Positions 21,157 through 31,138 of a stretch of DNA of 49,835 nt are shown here, piece by piece (positions within the stretch are counted from its first letter, which is position 1; the number at the start of each line of letters is the position of its first letter). A model generated the notes under the pieces. That model was given only the letters and a program-made list of their open reading frames with translations. It ran no database searches and was not told where the DNA came from. The position numbers were made by a program, and so were the translations under genes. Source of the DNA: Candidatus Ruminococcus equi (GTDB lineage: Bacteria > Bacillota > Clostridia > Oscillospirales > Acutalibacteraceae); assembly GCA_018065465.1 (NCBI GenBank), contig JAGHTC010000002.1, positions 1-49,835 of the forward strand, in the 5' to 3' direction.

Positions 21157-23562
21157 TTACTGAGTAACCTCTACCCTTTTGCCTATGGATTTTGGGGGTT
21201 GTATAACTACATCAACATTTTTATTGGTGATTTTTCTTGTCTTTACGGTTGCAAGAGAAATTATCTCGTCCACCGATGAAACGGGAATAAAGTTTATATA
21301 TTCTTTTACGGCGGTGTCGAGTTCTACGATATCTCTTTCGTTATCTTTCGGGATAATAACATTCTTAATTTTTGCTCTGTATGCTGCCATAGACTTTTCT
21401 CTTAAGCCGCCTATCGGCAAAACTTTTCCAAGCAGGGTAATTTCGCCCGTCATAGCAAAGTCGTACCTTACGGGATTAGAAGTCAATGCTGAATACAAAG
21501 CAAGAGCCATTGTTACACCTGCGGACGGTCCGTCTTTCGGGGTAGCACCTTCGGGAGCGTGGATATGGATATCGTAGTCTTTGTAAAAATCGGGGTCGAT
21601 AGCATATTTTTCGCTGACAGTTCGAATATAGGAAACTGCGGTTTTTGCGGATTCTTGCATTACATCGCCCAAAGAACCTGTCAGTTCAAGTTTTCCGCTG
21701 CCGGGCATTACAGCACATTCGATAGGAAGCAAAGTACCGCCGACAGATGTATATGCCAGACCGTTTACAACACCGATTTCATTCTTCTTTGACTTTTCAT
21801 CATTAAGATATTTTATCGGGCCTAAATATTTTTCTAAATCTTTATCGGTAATTCTTACAACCGAGTCGGGATTTTCGATTATTGAAACAGCGGCTTTTCT
21901 CATCAAAGATGCAAGCACTCTTTCCAAAGTTCTCACGCCTGCTTCTTTTGTATAGCCTTCTATAAGGGCATATATCGCCTTATCGGTCAACTTAAAATTC
22001 TTTTTTGTAAGTCCGTTGATTTCGAGTTGTTTCGGAATCAAATGCTTTTTGGCGATATTCAGTTTTTCTACTGCAGTATAAGACGAAAGTTCGATAACTT
22101 CCATTCTGTCGAGCAACGGTGTGGGAATAGCATCGTAGTCATTTGCTGTTGTTATGAACATTACATTTGACAAATCAAACGGTAAATCTATGTAGTGGTC
22201 AACAAAAGCAAAGTTTTGCTCACTGTCTAAAACTTCAAGCAAAGCGGAAGTCGGGTCGCCCTTGTAGTCGTTGGAAAGTTTGTCGATTTCATCGAGGATA
22301 AGTAAAGGATTATTCGATTTACACTGCTTTATCGCAGACATAATTCTACCGGGCATTGAACCTATATATGTTCTTCTATGGCCTCTTATTTCGGCTTCAT
22401 CTTTGACACCGCCCAAAGAGATACGGGCTGACTTTCTGCCGATGGCCTTTGCAATACTCATAGCAACAGAAGTTTTACCGACACCGGGAGGACCTACAAA
22501 ACAGATAATCTGTCCTTTTGCTTTATCGCTTAATTTACGGACCGCTAACTGCTCAATTATTCTTTCTTTAACCTTATCGAGTCCGTAGTGGTCTTTGTCG
22601 AGTTGTTTACGGACTTTTGGAAGGTCGATTATTTCTTCTGTAGAAATATTCCACGGTAATTCGATACAGGTTTCTATGTAAGTACGGATAACAGCGGCTT
22701 CGTTGCTTCCGTACGGCATTTTTTCAAGTTTATTGCACTCTTTCAAGAGAGTTTCTTCAACATCGGCAGAAAGATTCATAGAGCGAATTTTTTCAGCCAA
22801 AGAATGTGCTTCGAAAGACGGAGAATCGTCTTCGCCGAGTTCTTCTTCGATAGTGTGCAGTTGCTCTCTGAGATAGTAATCTTTTTGCGATTTATCTATC
22901 TTTTCTTTGGTTTTATCGAGAATATCCTGCTCTATCTTCAAAAGATAAATCTCGTTTTGCAGAGCGTCTATCAAGGCTTCTATTCTGTCGCTGATGTTTA
23001 TGGTTTCAAGTAACATCTGCTTTAGAGAAATGTCAAGCATAACATTTCCCGCTACATAGTCACACAGTTCGCCAGAATCACTCGAGAGCCCGACTTTGTA
23101 CATAATATCGGGCGGAAGTTTCGGCGAAAGTTCCATATACTTTTCAAACTGTGTTTTCAGCGTTCTTATCAAAGCAAGTTCGCGAACGGTTTTTCTATGA
23201 ACAGGTTCGGCAATCTCGCCTACTGTTGCACAAAGGCAGGTTTTGTTTTCAACAGGCTCTATTACCTTTGCCCTGTACTGACCTTCTATAACTACCCTTG
23301 TTGTATCGTTTGACTCTTTTAGAACCTGAACAACCTTTGCAACAACGCCGATTTCAAACACATCTTTGACATTGGGGTCTGATTTCATCGCGTCTTTCTG
23401 GGTACTTAAGAAAATCAGTTGATTATTGTTCATCGCCTGATGTATGGCTCTTATTGACTTTTTTCTGCCTACATCGAAATGGAGCATCATTTTCGGAAAA
23501 ACGACAATCCCACGAAGCGGTAATACAGGTAAGGTTATTTCATTTATCAGGGTATATGACAT
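21157..23562 (-). CDS. lon: ATP-dependent protease Lon
   Basis: An 801-residue LonA protease. I chose ATG 23562, 8 bases after AAGGAG; this matches the usual start with a beta-rich N-domain (ITLPVLPLRGIVVFPKMM). The AAA+ module has GPPGVGKT (Walker A) and LLILDEIDK (Walker B). The proteolytic domain has the catalytic Ser in KDGPSAGVTMAL and Lys in LREKSMAAYRAK. Lon degrades misfolded and regulatory proteins in the cytoplasm. It lies between clpX and engB; a 12-bp hairpin separates it from clpX. Confidence 0.96.
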   Translation of the reverse strand: MSYTLINEITLPVLPLRGIVVFPKMMLHFDVGRKKSIRAIHQAMNNNQLIFLSTQKDAMKSDPNVKDVFEIGVVAKVVQVLKESNDTTRVVIEGQYRAKVIEPVENKTCLCATVGEIAEPVHRKTVRELALIRTLKTQFEKYMELSPKLPPDIMYKVGLSSDSGELCDYVAGNVMLDISLKQMLLETINISDRIEALIDALQNEIYLLKIEQDILDKTKEKIDKSQKDYYLREQLHTIEEELGEDDSPSFEAHSLAEKIRSMNLSADVEETLLKECNKLEKMPYGSNEAAVIRTYIETCIELPWNISTEEIIDLPKVRKQLDKDHYGLDKVKERIIEQLAVRKLSDKAKGQIICFVGPPGVGKTSVAMSIAKAIGRKSARISLGGVKDEAEIRGHRRTYIGSMPGRIMSAIKQCKSNNPLLILDEIDKLSNDYKGDPTSALLEVLDSEQNFAFVDHYIDLPFDLSNVMFITTANDYDAIPTPLLDRMEVIELSSYTAVEKLNIAKKHLIPKQLEINGLTKKNFKLTDKAIYALIEGYTKEAGVRTLERVLASLMRKAAVSIIENPDSVVRITDKDLEKYLGPIKYLNDEKSKKNEIGVVNGLAYTSVGGTLLPIECAVMPGSGKLELTGSLGDVMQESAKTAVSYIRTVSEKYAIDPDFYKDYDIHIHAPEGATPKDGPSAGVTMALALYSALTSNPVRYDFAMTGEITLLGKVLPIGGLREKSMAAYRAKIKNVIIPKDNERDIVELDTAVKEYINFIPVSSVDEIISLATVKTRKITNKNVDVVIQPPKSIGKRVEVTQ

Positions 23563-23581
23563 AAACTTCTCCTTAAAATTC

Positions 23582-23610
23582 TTTGGCTGTATGAAAACCA
23601 TACAGCCAAA
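23582..23610 (-). promoter_or_regulatory. Intercistronic hairpin between clpX and lon
   Basis: Bases 23582-23593 pair perfectly over 12 bp with 23599-23610 around a 5-base loop, between the clpX stop and the lon ribosome binding site. There is no T-run on the minus strand, so it is not a strong terminator. It may protect or process the mRNA, giving clpX and lon different levels. Confidence 0.6.
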
Positions 23611-23612
23611 AT

Positions 23613-24926
23613 TTACGAAGCGTTAATTCGTTTGGTTTTATCTGCAGAATTTTTAGTTTCTGCGTTAATTTTTACCGTCTTTTTTTGACCTGTACGGTAA
23701 ATTTTCGGCTTCTCATTACCGTTTACTACATCTTTTGTGATTACTATTTTTTCAATAGAATCGTCTGACGGAACTTCAAACATCAGGTCGGTAAGCAGGT
23801 TTTCGATAATACCGCGCAAACCTCTTGCTCCCGTGTTCTGTTCTTTTGCTGTTTTTGCAACCTCGTAAAGAGCATCTTTTTCGAATTCTATTTCAACATC
23901 ATCAAGAGCGAAAAGATGTTTATATTGAGCAACAAGAGAGTTCTTCGGCTCGGTAAGAATAGAAACCAAATCATCTTCACTCAAATCGGATAAGGCGGTG
24001 ATAACGGGAAGTCTGCCGATGAGTTCGGGGATAATTCCGAATTTGATAAGGTCGTGTGCTACGACCTCGTTCATCCATTGTGACTCTTCGAGTTCCTGTT
24101 TATCTTTTACATCTGCTTCAAAACCAAGGACTGACGAGCCCAACCTTTTGAGGACAATCTTATCAAGTCCGTCAAAAGCACCGCCGCAGATAAAGAGAAT
24201 ATTCTTTGTATCAATCTGGATAAACTCCTGCTGGGGATGTTTTCTTCCGCCTTGCGGTGGAACATTCGAAACAGTACCCTCAACAATTTTCAAAAGTGCC
24301 TGCTGTACGCCTTCACCGCTGACATCACGAGTGATAGACGGATTTTCGGATTTTCTTGCAATTTTATCAATCTCGTCAATGTAGATAATACCACGCTCGG
24401 CTTTTTCGATATCGAAATCAGCCGCCTGAATTAACTTCAAGAGGATATTTTCTACATCTTCACCGACATAGCCTGCTTCGGTCAAAGTTGTTGCATCGGC
24501 AATAGCAAAAGGAACATCCAAAGCCTTTGCAAGAGTTTGTGCAAGCAAGGTTTTTCCTACGCCTGTCGGTCCTAATAAAAGAACATTACTCTTTGCAAAT
24601 TCGACATTACTGTCTTTACCGAAAACTCTTTTGTAGTGGTTATATACCGCTACGGAAAGGGTTTTCTTTGCTTCGTCCTGACCTATAACATACTCGTCAA
24701 GAATAGCCTTGATTTCTTTCGGTTTGAGCAAATTAAGAGGTCCATCATTCCTTGCTGCAGGTGCATCATTTTTCGGCTCGTAGCCTTCGTCAATGATAGA
24801 CATGCAAAGTCCGACACACTCATCACAGATATATACACCATTGCCGGCAATGAGTCTGCCGACCATCTCCTGCGGTTTACCACAGAACGAACAGTATATA
24901 TTATCTTCGGGTTTTTTAGAAGCCAT
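23613..24926 (-). CDS. clpX: ClpX, ATPase subunit of ClpXP
   Basis: A 437-residue AAA+ unfoldase. The N-terminal zinc-binding domain has C12, C15, C34 and C37. Walker A GPTGVGKT is at 119-126, Walker B is [10 protein letters not shown], and the pore-loop GYVGED and the arginine-finger region are present. The C-terminal 30 residues are Lys-rich and variable. ClpX unfolds substrates for ClpP, encoded directly upstream. ATG 24926 follows AAGGAGATTCGT. Confidence 0.97.
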   Translation of the reverse strand: MASKKPEDNIYCSFCGKPQEMVGRLIAGNGVYICDECVGLCMSIIDEGYEPKNDAPAARNDGPLNLLKPKEIKAILDEYVIGQDEAKKTLSVAVYNHYKRVFGKDSNVEFAKSNVLLLGPTGVGKTLLAQTLAKALDVPFAIADATTLTEAGYVGEDVENILLKLIQAADFDIEKAERGIIYIDEIDKIARKSENPSITRDVSGEGVQQALLKIVEGTVSNVPPQGGRKHPQQEFIQIDTKNILFICGGAFDGLDKIVLKRLGSSVLGFEADVKDKQELEESQWMNEVVAHDLIKFGIIPELIGRLPVITALSDLSEDDLVSILTEPKNSLVAQYKHLFALDDVEIEFEKDALYEVAKTAKEQNTGARGLRGIIENLLTDLMFEVPSDDSIEKIVITKDVVNGNEKPKIYRTGQKKTVKINAETKNSADKTKRINAS

Positions 24927-24943
24927 ACGAATCTCCTTGTGAT

Positions 24944-25525
24944 TTATCTCTTTTCGATTACCTTATCAATTAAGCCGTATTCAAGTGCCTGCTGTGCGGT
25001 CATAAAGTTATCTCTTTCGGTATCTCTTGCGATAACTTCATAAGGCTGACCTGTATTTGCTGCCAAAATTTCATTTAACTTTTTCTTTGTATGCAAAATA
25101 TGGTTAGTATGGATTTCGATATCGGTTGCCTGTCCTTGTGCACCGCCTGAAGGCTGGTGAATCATAATATCGGCGTTAGGAAGAGCGTATCTCTTTCCCT
25201 TTGTACCTGCTGCGAGCAAGAACGCACCCATAGAAGCAGCCATACCCATACAGATAGTGGAAACATCACATTTGATATACTGCATTGTATCGTAGATAGC
25301 CATACCGTCTGTTACAGAACCGCCGGGGCTGTTGATATAAAGGCTGATATCCTTTGACGGGTCCTGACCTTCGAGATACAAAAGTTGAGCAACAACAAGG
25401 CTTGCTGTTGTGTTATTTACTTCTTCGTTGAGCATAATAATGCGGTCGTTTAATAATCTTGAAAAGATATCATAAGAACGCTCACCGCGGTTAGTCTGCT
25501 CTACAACATAAGGAACTAAACTCAT
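24944..25525 (-). CDS. clpP: ATP-dependent Clp protease proteolytic subunit ClpP
   Basis: 193 residues from ATG 25525, which lies 8 bases after AAAGGA; an ATG nine bases earlier is inside the ribosome binding site spacing. The catalytic triad is Ser98 ([10 protein letters not shown]), His123 (MIHQPSGG) and Asp172 (RDTERDNFM). The N-terminal propeptide region is normal. It forms the tetradecameric chamber used by ClpX. Between tig and clpX, the standard Firmicutes order. Confidence 0.97.
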   Translation of the reverse strand: MSLVPYVVEQTNRGERSYDIFSRLLNDRIIMLNEEVNNTTASLVVAQLLYLEGQDPSKDISLYINSPGGSVTDGMAIYDTMQYIKCDVSTICMGMAASMGAFLLAAGTKGKRYALPNADIMIHQPSGGAQGQATDIEIHTNHILHTKKKLNEILAANTGQPYEVIARDTERDNFMTAQQALEYGLIDKVIEKR

Positions 25526-25577
25526 ATAATTCATCCTTTCTATAAAATCATAGACAAATATATTCTATCTTATGCAA

Positions 25578-26855
25578 TTATTTGATAACAGCGTTATCTT
25601 TTACGAACTTCATAGCCTGTTCTACTGCCAAATCTTCGGTGAGATTTTCTGCCGGGATAATTTCTTTGACTTTATCTTTATCCATCTGATACATATCGGC
25701 AAGTTTTGCGTATTCTGCGTCGATATCTTCTTCTGTAGGCTTGATGTTCTCAAGTTTTACGATTTTCTCAAGGATAAGACGCATTTTTACTCTGCGCTCT
25801 GCTTCGGGCTTATACATCTGCTTAACTGCCTCGGGTTCCATACCTGTGTACTTGAGGTATGTGGTCATATCCATACCCTGTGAGCGCAAACGCATATCGA
25901 ATTCACGAAGCATTGTGTTTACTTCATTGTCAAACATAGCCTCGGGAATTTCGCCTTTCATATTCTCGAGCAAAACTTCTACAAGTTTGTCGTCAATTGC
26001 TCTTTCTGCTTCGTCTTCAAGGCGTTTTGCGATAGTCTCTTTGATTTCTTCTTTATATTCTTCAAGAGTTTCTTTCTCGCTGACATCCTTTACAAACTCG
26101 TCGTCAACTTCGGGGAGTTCTTTCTTCTTGATTTCGTGGAGTTTGATTTTGAACTGAGCGTCTTTACCTTTGAGGTTTTCAGCCTGATACTCCTCGGGGA
26201 ATTTTACATCGATAGTAAATTCTTCATCGGTATTGTGACCTACAAGCTGGTCTTCAAAACCGGGGATAAAGCTGTTTGAACCAAGTTCGAGGTTGTAGTT
26301 CTCGGCTTTTCCGCCTTCAAACGCTACACCGTCACAAAAGCCTTCAAAGTCGATTACTACTGTATCGCCGTTTTCAGCACTGCGGTCTTCTACTGTAACC
26401 ATACGGCTGTTACGCTCTCTGACTTTTTCGATTTCTTCGTTTATCATTTCTTCGGTAACTTCGGTAGATTTCTTTTCTACTTCGATACCCTTGTAATTCT
26501 CTATTTCAACCTCAGGCTCAACAACAACGGTTGCTTTGAAAGTAAAGCCGTCAATAGATACCTCTTGTGCCTCTAACTTTGTAACGGTAACGATTTTAAC
26601 GCCTGCTTCTTTTGCGGCATCTTCGAGTGCTGCGGGATAGCAATCCTGCATAGCATCATCAAAGAATACATCTTCGCCGTACATTTTTTCGATAATGGCA
26701 CGGGGTGCTTTACCCTTTCTGAAACCGGGTACATTGATTTTCTTTGCCTGTTTTTTGAACACTTTGTCGACAGCCTCGGAAAATACTTTTCCGTCTACTG
26801 CAACCTCAAGTTCATAGGTGTTTGTTTCTGTCAAATTTGACGATTTTAAACTCAT
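25578..26855 (-). CDS. tig: Trigger factor
   Basis: A 425-residue ribosome-bound chaperone and prolyl isomerase. The N-terminal ribosome-binding part has the signature PGFRKGKAPRAIIEKMYG; the FKBP-like domain includes DTVVIDFEGFCDGVAFEGG and GSNSFIPGFEDQLVGH; the helical C-domain follows. It receives nascent chains at the exit tunnel. It is the first gene of the operon leading to clpP, clpX, lon, engB and lysA. ATG 26855 follows AGGAGGAAAAC. Confidence 0.97.
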   Translation of the reverse strand: MSLKSSNLTETNTYELEVAVDGKVFSEAVDKVFKKQAKKINVPGFRKGKAPRAIIEKMYGEDVFFDDAMQDCYPAALEDAAKEAGVKIVTVTKLEAQEVSIDGFTFKATVVVEPEVEIENYKGIEVEKKSTEVTEEMINEEIEKVRERNSRMVTVEDRSAENGDTVVIDFEGFCDGVAFEGGKAENYNLELGSNSFIPGFEDQLVGHNTDEEFTIDVKFPEEYQAENLKGKDAQFKIKLHEIKKKELPEVDDEFVKDVSEKETLEEYKEEIKETIAKRLEDEAERAIDDKLVEVLLENMKGEIPEAMFDNEVNTMLREFDMRLRSQGMDMTTYLKYTGMEPEAVKQMYKPEAERRVKMRLILEKIVKLENIKPTEEDIDAEYAKLADMYQMDKDKVKEIIPAENLTEDLAVEQAMKFVKDNAVIK

Positions 26856-26885
26856 TTTGTTTTCCTCCTAATAATCACTCGTAAC

Positions 26886-26916
26886 AATATAGCATAATTA
26901 CGAAAAAATTACTATA
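26886..26916 (-). promoter_or_regulatory. Probable tig promoter with extended -10
   Basis: On the minus strand TGCTATATT (-10 box complementary to 26886-26891 with an extended TG) lies about 30 bases before the tig start. The -35 region is poor and T-rich. No CtsR/HrcA operator is seen. Confidence 0.4.
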
Positions 26917-26936
26917 AAATTTTGAAAATATTTTAA

Positions 26937-27626
26937 TCATCTGACCAATTTCGGGACAAAGCCCAGATAGTCGGATGAAATCAGATGAAAGTTAATTCCT
27001 CTGTACTCGCCGACTGTGGCAAGTTTGTGAGTATTTACTCCGTGAAGATGTCCGTAGTAGCAGTCTTTTATCTCATATTCAAGAAGTAAATCGAAGATTT
27101 CTTTACATTCGCCCAAATTAAAGACGGGCGGATAATGCAAAAATACGACAGGGGTTTTATTAAGCTTTAAGCCACATTCTATTGAAGTTTTTATCCTGCC
27201 GACTTCACGAAGCAAGACTTTTTTGTCTTGTTCTGCTTCGCTGTCAAAATACCACCCGCGTGAACCGCAGACGGCATATTCGCCGACCTCAAAAGCGTTA
27301 TTGAACAAAACGCTGATTGTGGAAAAATTGTTTTCGGCAAGAAAATCATCAAGTTTCTTTTTTGTTACCCACCAGTAGTCGTGGTTGCCTTTACCGATTA
27401 TCTTCTTGCCGTTTAGTGAATTAAGAAAAGCAAAATCCTCATAGCACTCGGACAATTTCATCGCCCATGAAATGTCACCGGGGATTACTACCGTGTCTTC
27501 ATCGGTGATAAGTTTGTTCCAGTTGTTTTTGAGTCTGTACTCATAATCCTGCCAACCCTTAAATATATCCATCGGCTTATCAATGCCGTGGGACAAATGT
27601 AAATCGGCTATTGTATAAAGCGACAT
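26937..27626 (-). CDS. Metallophosphoesterase
   Basis: A 229-residue calcineurin-like phosphoesterase with all five metal-binding blocks: DLHLSHG, GDISW, GKGNHDYWW, FLHYPP and GHLHG. The family includes phosphodiesterases and phosphatases; the GNHDYWW subgroup common in Clostridia has no defined substrate. Its ATG shares a base with the stop of thrC and so is expressed from the thrC promoter. Confidence 0.9.
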   Translation of the reverse strand: MSLYTIADLHLSHGIDKPMDIFKGWQDYEYRLKNNWNKLITDEDTVVIPGDISWAMKLSECYEDFAFLNSLNGKKIIGKGNHDYWWVTKKKLDDFLAENNFSTISVLFNNAFEVGEYAVCGSRGWYFDSEAEQDKKVLLREVGRIKTSIECGLKLNKTPVVFLHYPPVFNLGECKEIFDLLLEYEIKDCYYGHLHGVNTHKLATVGEYRGINFHLISSDYLGFVPKLVR

Positions 27627-29131
27627 TACTTTATACCCAAAGCGGAAAGTACAACATCCTGCATATCTTCCTTTTCGGTGACATCTTTAAACCTCGGTAC
27701 TTTGCCTTTTAACGAAGCGAGAGGTTTGGGTACGCTGACTTTTGTTACCGAGTTAAGTTTGCTTACCATATCGAATTCATCACTTGGGATGTCGTCTTTG
27801 CTTATCGCTTCTAAAACGGATTTAGCAAATTTATACGGGCTTGCGGTGGAATCAATTACACATGGTGTTTTGTCTCCTGTTTTTGCGACATATTCGTTAT
27901 ATACCGTAACAGCAACCGAAGTATGGGTATCGCAAAGATAAGAACAGCGATTGAAAAGTTCGGAGATTGTACTCTTTGTTTTTGTATCGTCACAAAAACT
28001 GCCGTAAAACAGGCTTGACATTTTTTCTTTTACTTCGTCTGTAACTTCGTATTTACCATCGGTTTTCAGTTTTGTCATCCACTCTTTTGTCAAAGTGTCG
28101 TTATCGCCGCTTAATTTGTAGAGTAATCTTTCGAGATTCGACGAAACGAGGATATCCATTGACGGGGAAATTGTGGTATAAAACTGTCTGTTCTTATCAT
28201 AGACTCCTGTGTTGATAAAGTCGGTCAATACATTGTTTGAATTTGATGCACAGATAAATTTATTTACCGGCAGTCCCATTTCGTAGGCATAGTAACCTGC
28301 AAGGATGTTACCGAAGTTGCCTGTCGGGACAACGACATTTATCTTATCGCCTAAGTTTATTTTGCCCTTGTTCACCATATCGCAGTATGCGCTGATATAG
28401 TAAACGACCTGCGGTAACAGACGACCGAAGTTAATAGAGTTAGCACTTGAAAACATCATATTGTTATCGGCTAAAATCTCATTCATTTTGGGGTCTGTGA
28501 AGATAGTTTTTACTGCGGTTTGTGCATCGTCGAAATTACCGTTGATAGCACAGACATAGACATTGTTGCCTTCCTGGGTTGTCATCTGATGTTTTTGCAT
28601 CGGGCTGACACCGTTTTGCGGATAGAAAACAATAATCTTTGTATCTTTTACATCTTTGAAGCCTTCTAAGGCTGCTTTGCCTGTATCACCTGAAGTTGCA
28701 ACAAGGATAACCGCGGTCTTGCCGTCGTTTGTTTTCTTCATCGACTTTGTCAGAAGATGCGGAAGAATTTGCAACGCCATATCTTTGAACGCTGATGTAG
28801 GTCCGTGCCACAGTTCAAGGATATTAAGTTCATTGCCGTGGTAATTTACCGATGACAAAACAGTAGGTTCTTCAAAATCAAATTTCTTTTTGGTATATGC
28901 TTTGTCAACGCAATCGGCAATTTCATCCTCAGAAAAATCTGTAAGATAGTAGGAAAAGACGATTTTTGCTCTTTCCTGATATGTCATAAAAAGCATATTT
29001 TTTAAAGTGTTTAATGATAGTTTCGGGAAACTCTGCGGAACAAAAAGTCCACCGTCTTTTGAAATGCCCTGTGCTATCGCAGTTGCTGATGAAACAACTG
29101 CTCCTTTATTTTGAGTACTGTTATATAACAT
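27626..29131 (-). CDS. thrC: Threonine synthase
   Basis: A 501-residue PLP enzyme converting O-phosphohomoserine to threonine. The N-terminus YNSTQNKGAVVSSATAIAQG and the PLP lysine K116 in HGPTSAFKDMALQ are typical of the long thrC form; the phosphate-binding VATSGDTGKAAL follows. I chose ATG 29131 because GGAGG lies 7 bases upstream. A perfect consensus promoter lies just before it and no leader or riboswitch is evident. Confidence 0.95.
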   Translation of the reverse strand: MLYNSTQNKGAVVSSATAIAQGISKDGGLFVPQSFPKLSLNTLKNMLFMTYQERAKIVFSYYLTDFSEDEIADCVDKAYTKKKFDFEEPTVLSSVNYHGNELNILELWHGPTSAFKDMALQILPHLLTKSMKKTNDGKTAVILVATSGDTGKAALEGFKDVKDTKIIVFYPQNGVSPMQKHQMTTQEGNNVYVCAINGNFDDAQTAVKTIFTDPKMNEILADNNMMFSSANSINFGRLLPQVVYYISAYCDMVNKGKINLGDKINVVVPTGNFGNILAGYYAYEMGLPVNKFICASNSNNVLTDFINTGVYDKNRQFYTTISPSMDILVSSNLERLLYKLSGDNDTLTKEWMTKLKTDGKYEVTDEVKEKMSSLFYGSFCDDTKTKSTISELFNRCSYLCDTHTSVAVTVYNEYVAKTGDKTPCVIDSTASPYKFAKSVLEAISKDDIPSDEFDMVSKLNSVTKVSVPKPLASLKGKVPRFKDVTEKEDMQDVVLSALGIK

Positions 29132-29163
29132 ACCAAGACCTCCAATCACATTTCAAATGTATA

Positions 29164-29192
29164 TTATACTATAAATATGGCGTATTGTCAAA
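29164..29192 (-). promoter_or_regulatory. Consensus sigma-A promoter of thrC
   Basis: On the minus strand TTGACA (29187-29192) and TATAAT (29164-29169) match the consensus exactly with the ideal 17-base spacer. It drives thrC and the metallophosphoesterase. The strength suggests high constitutive expression unless an operator is present; none is obvious. Confidence 0.88.
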
Positions 29193-29212
29193 GGTTTAAC
29201 AAGCAATTTTAC

Positions 29213-29605
29213 TTAAAATCTGCTGTAATTTTCGTTCTGGATAAATGCGTTTTCAATATGATTTATTGCGACACATTTTTTGAAGTTTTCATCCATCTCT
29301 ATTTCGATAACATCAAAACGATAATCAGCAGTAATTTTGTTTGCTGATATATAGTGTTGAGCGGCTTTTATTATGTGTTTTTGCTTTGTGTCATTTACAG
29401 AATATGAACCGGTTATCATCGGGTTATGCTTTCGTGTTTTCACTTCGACAAAAACTACTGTTTCATCCTTTTTTGCTATAATATCTATTTCTGCTGTTTT
29501 AGTTGTATAATTCTTATCGAGAATTTTATATTTCTCTTTTTTCAAATGCTTTGATGCTATCTTTTCACCGACAACACCAATATCTTTTGTTTTTCTTAAT
29601 TTCAT
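29213..29605 (-). CDS. YraN/UPF0102 family nuclease-like protein
   Basis: 130 residues from ATG 29605, which overlaps the stop of rnhB. It has the YraN core: GVVGEKIASKHLKKEKYKILDKNY, then EIDIIAKKDETVVFVEVKTRK, giving the restriction-endonuclease-like E...D...ExK set. The family is predicted to be a Holliday-junction-resolvase-like nuclease; its role is not established. Its place behind rnhB is conserved in Firmicutes. Confidence 0.9.
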   Translation of the reverse strand: MKLRKTKDIGVVGEKIASKHLKKEKYKILDKNYTTKTAEIDIIAKKDETVVFVEVKTRKHNPMITGSYSVNDTKQKHIIKAAQHYISANKITADYRFDVIEIEMDENFKKCVAINHIENAFIQNENYSRF

Positions 29606-30204
29606 TATTTCAGTATCTTTCCTAAAAAACTCATTCTGTGAATCGGGCATGGACCGTATTCTTTTATCATATCTGTATGCAATTTTGTTCCGTAGCCCTT
29701 GTGCTTTTCAAAGCAATACTGCGGATACTCTTTTGCATATTCGAGCATAAGTCTGTCCCTGGAGACTTTTGCAAGTATTGATGCACAAGCGATAGACATT
29801 GACTGTGCATCACCTTTTACTATGCACTGTGAATCTATTGAGAGTTTTGGCAATCTGTTGCCGTCGATAAGTGCAAAATCCGCTTTGACGGACAAGCCTT
29901 CAATCGCTCTTTTCATAGTCAGCATAGTAGTTTGCAAGATGTTAATGTTCTCTATTTCTTCTACTGTTCCGAAAGCAACAGAACAGGAAATCGCTTCGTT
30001 TACTATTACATCAAAAAGGGCTTCACGCTTTTTTTCGGTCAGTTTTTTGGAATCGTTTACGCCCTCGATGATAAGTCCTTTCGGCAAAACTACTGCCGCT
30101 GCGCAAACAGGTCCGGCAAGGGGACCTCTTCCCGCTTCATCAACTCCGCAAACGCACTCGTAGCCTTTTTCATATGTTTCATTTTCAAATTTGAGCCAGT
30201 CCAT
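29605..30204 (-). CDS. rnhB: Ribonuclease HII
   Basis: A 199-residue RNase HII. The first active-site block CGVDEAGRGPLAGPVCAAAVVL, the GVNDSKKLTEKKRE motif, the ALIDGNRLP block, and the KVSRDRLM and HKGYGT motifs are all present with the four acidic residues. It removes RNA from RNA-DNA hybrids. It lies between rbgA and yraN, the standard order. Confidence 0.96.
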   Translation of the reverse strand: MDWLKFENETYEKGYECVCGVDEAGRGPLAGPVCAAAVVLPKGLIIEGVNDSKKLTEKKREALFDVIVNEAISCSVAFGTVEEIENINILQTTMLTMKRAIEGLSVKADFALIDGNRLPKLSIDSQCIVKGDAQSMSIACASILAKVSRDRLMLEYAKEYPQYCFEKHKGYGTKLHTDMIKEYGPCPIHRMSFLGKILK

Positions 30205-30212
30205 AACTCCTC

Positions 30213-31079
30213 CTAATTGGGCAGTTCAAGTGTGATTCTGCCGAGTTTCGCACTGCGAAATTCATCAAGCAACATAACGGAAGCACGCAAAGTATCGACC
30301 TCGCCTTTTGAGATAAGCATTCCGCGTTTTCTGCCGATAGTTTGCAGTAAATCGTAACTATCGCCGTTTTCAAAATCTTCTTCTGTCAACTTAAAGCGTT
30401 CGATAAACTCATTTGGTTTAATTTCTTTGAGTAAATCGAGCAGGCGTACAGCCAAAAGTTCAACATCCATAACCTGGTCTTTTACAGCGCCGGTAAAAGC
30501 GAGCCTTTCGCCTACTGTTTGGTCATCAAATTTCGGCCACAAGACGCCGGGGGTGTCGAGCATTTCAAAACCTTTTGATATAGTAAACCACTGGTTACCG
30601 CGTGTAACGCCGGGTTTATCCGCTGTTTTTGCCTTGTTTTTTCCCGCAATTCTATTGATGAATGTTGACTTTCCGACATTCGGTATGCCGACAATCATAA
30701 CACGCATACACGGGTTTATCATACCTTTTGCTTTGTAGGATTCTATCCTTTTTTCAAGAGCTGATTTCAGCACGGGCAAAAACTGGTTTACGCCTTTGCC
30801 TGATTTTGCATCTATTGCTATTGCATAGATGTTTTTCGACTTAAAATATTCTATCCACTTGTCGGTTGACGCTTTGTCTGCCATGTCGCATTTGTTAAGC
30901 AAAACTATTCTCGGTTTGTTTACGGTCAGCCTTGCTATATCGGGATTACGACTTGATACGGGGATTCGTGCGTCAATAATTTCTGCGACGGCATCGACCA
31001 TTTTCAGGTCTTTTTCAATTTGTCTTTGAGTTTTTGTCATATGACCGGGAAACCACTGGATATACGGTTTTTCAGACAT
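30213..31079 (-). CDS. rbgA: Ribosome biogenesis GTPase RbgA (YlqF)
   Basis: A 288-residue circularly permuted GTPase. G4 (LLNKCDM) precedes G1 (VGIPNVGKST) and G3 (DTPGVL), as expected; the N-terminus has IQWFPGHMTKTQRQI and the C-terminal helical domain is intact. In B. subtilis it is essential for late 50S assembly. ATG 31079 follows GGAGGTGTT. Confidence 0.95.
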   Translation of the reverse strand: MSEKPYIQWFPGHMTKTQRQIEKDLKMVDAVAEIIDARIPVSSRNPDIARLTVNKPRIVLLNKCDMADKASTDKWIEYFKSKNIYAIAIDAKSGKGVNQFLPVLKSALEKRIESYKAKGMINPCMRVMIVGIPNVGKSTFINRIAGKNKAKTADKPGVTRGNQWFTISKGFEMLDTPGVLWPKFDDQTVGERLAFTGAVKDQVMDVELLAVRLLDLLKEIKPNEFIERFKLTEEDFENGDSYDLLQTIGRKRGMLISKGEVDTLRASVMLLDEFRSAKLGRITLELPN

Positions 31080-31103
31080 AGTAACACCTCCGAATTAAAG
31101 TAA

Positions 31104-31132
31104 AAGCCTGTTTCGAATTTGGAAACAGGCTT
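31104..31132 (-). terminator. Partial terminator behind lepB
   Basis: An 11-bp stem (31104-31114 with 31122-31132), followed on the minus strand by a weak T-rich stretch. It lies between lepB and rbgA, so it would reduce but perhaps not fully stop read-through into rbgA. Confidence 0.65.
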
Positions 31133-31138
31133 AAATTA

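Noticed and set aside
26856..26936. Heat-shock operators (CIRCE or CtsR box) upstream of tig
   Set aside because: Neither the CIRCE inverted repeat nor the CtsR heptamer repeat is present in this short gap.
29932..30216. Plus-strand frames opposite rnhB and rbgA
   Set aside because: Antisense shadows of well conserved genes.
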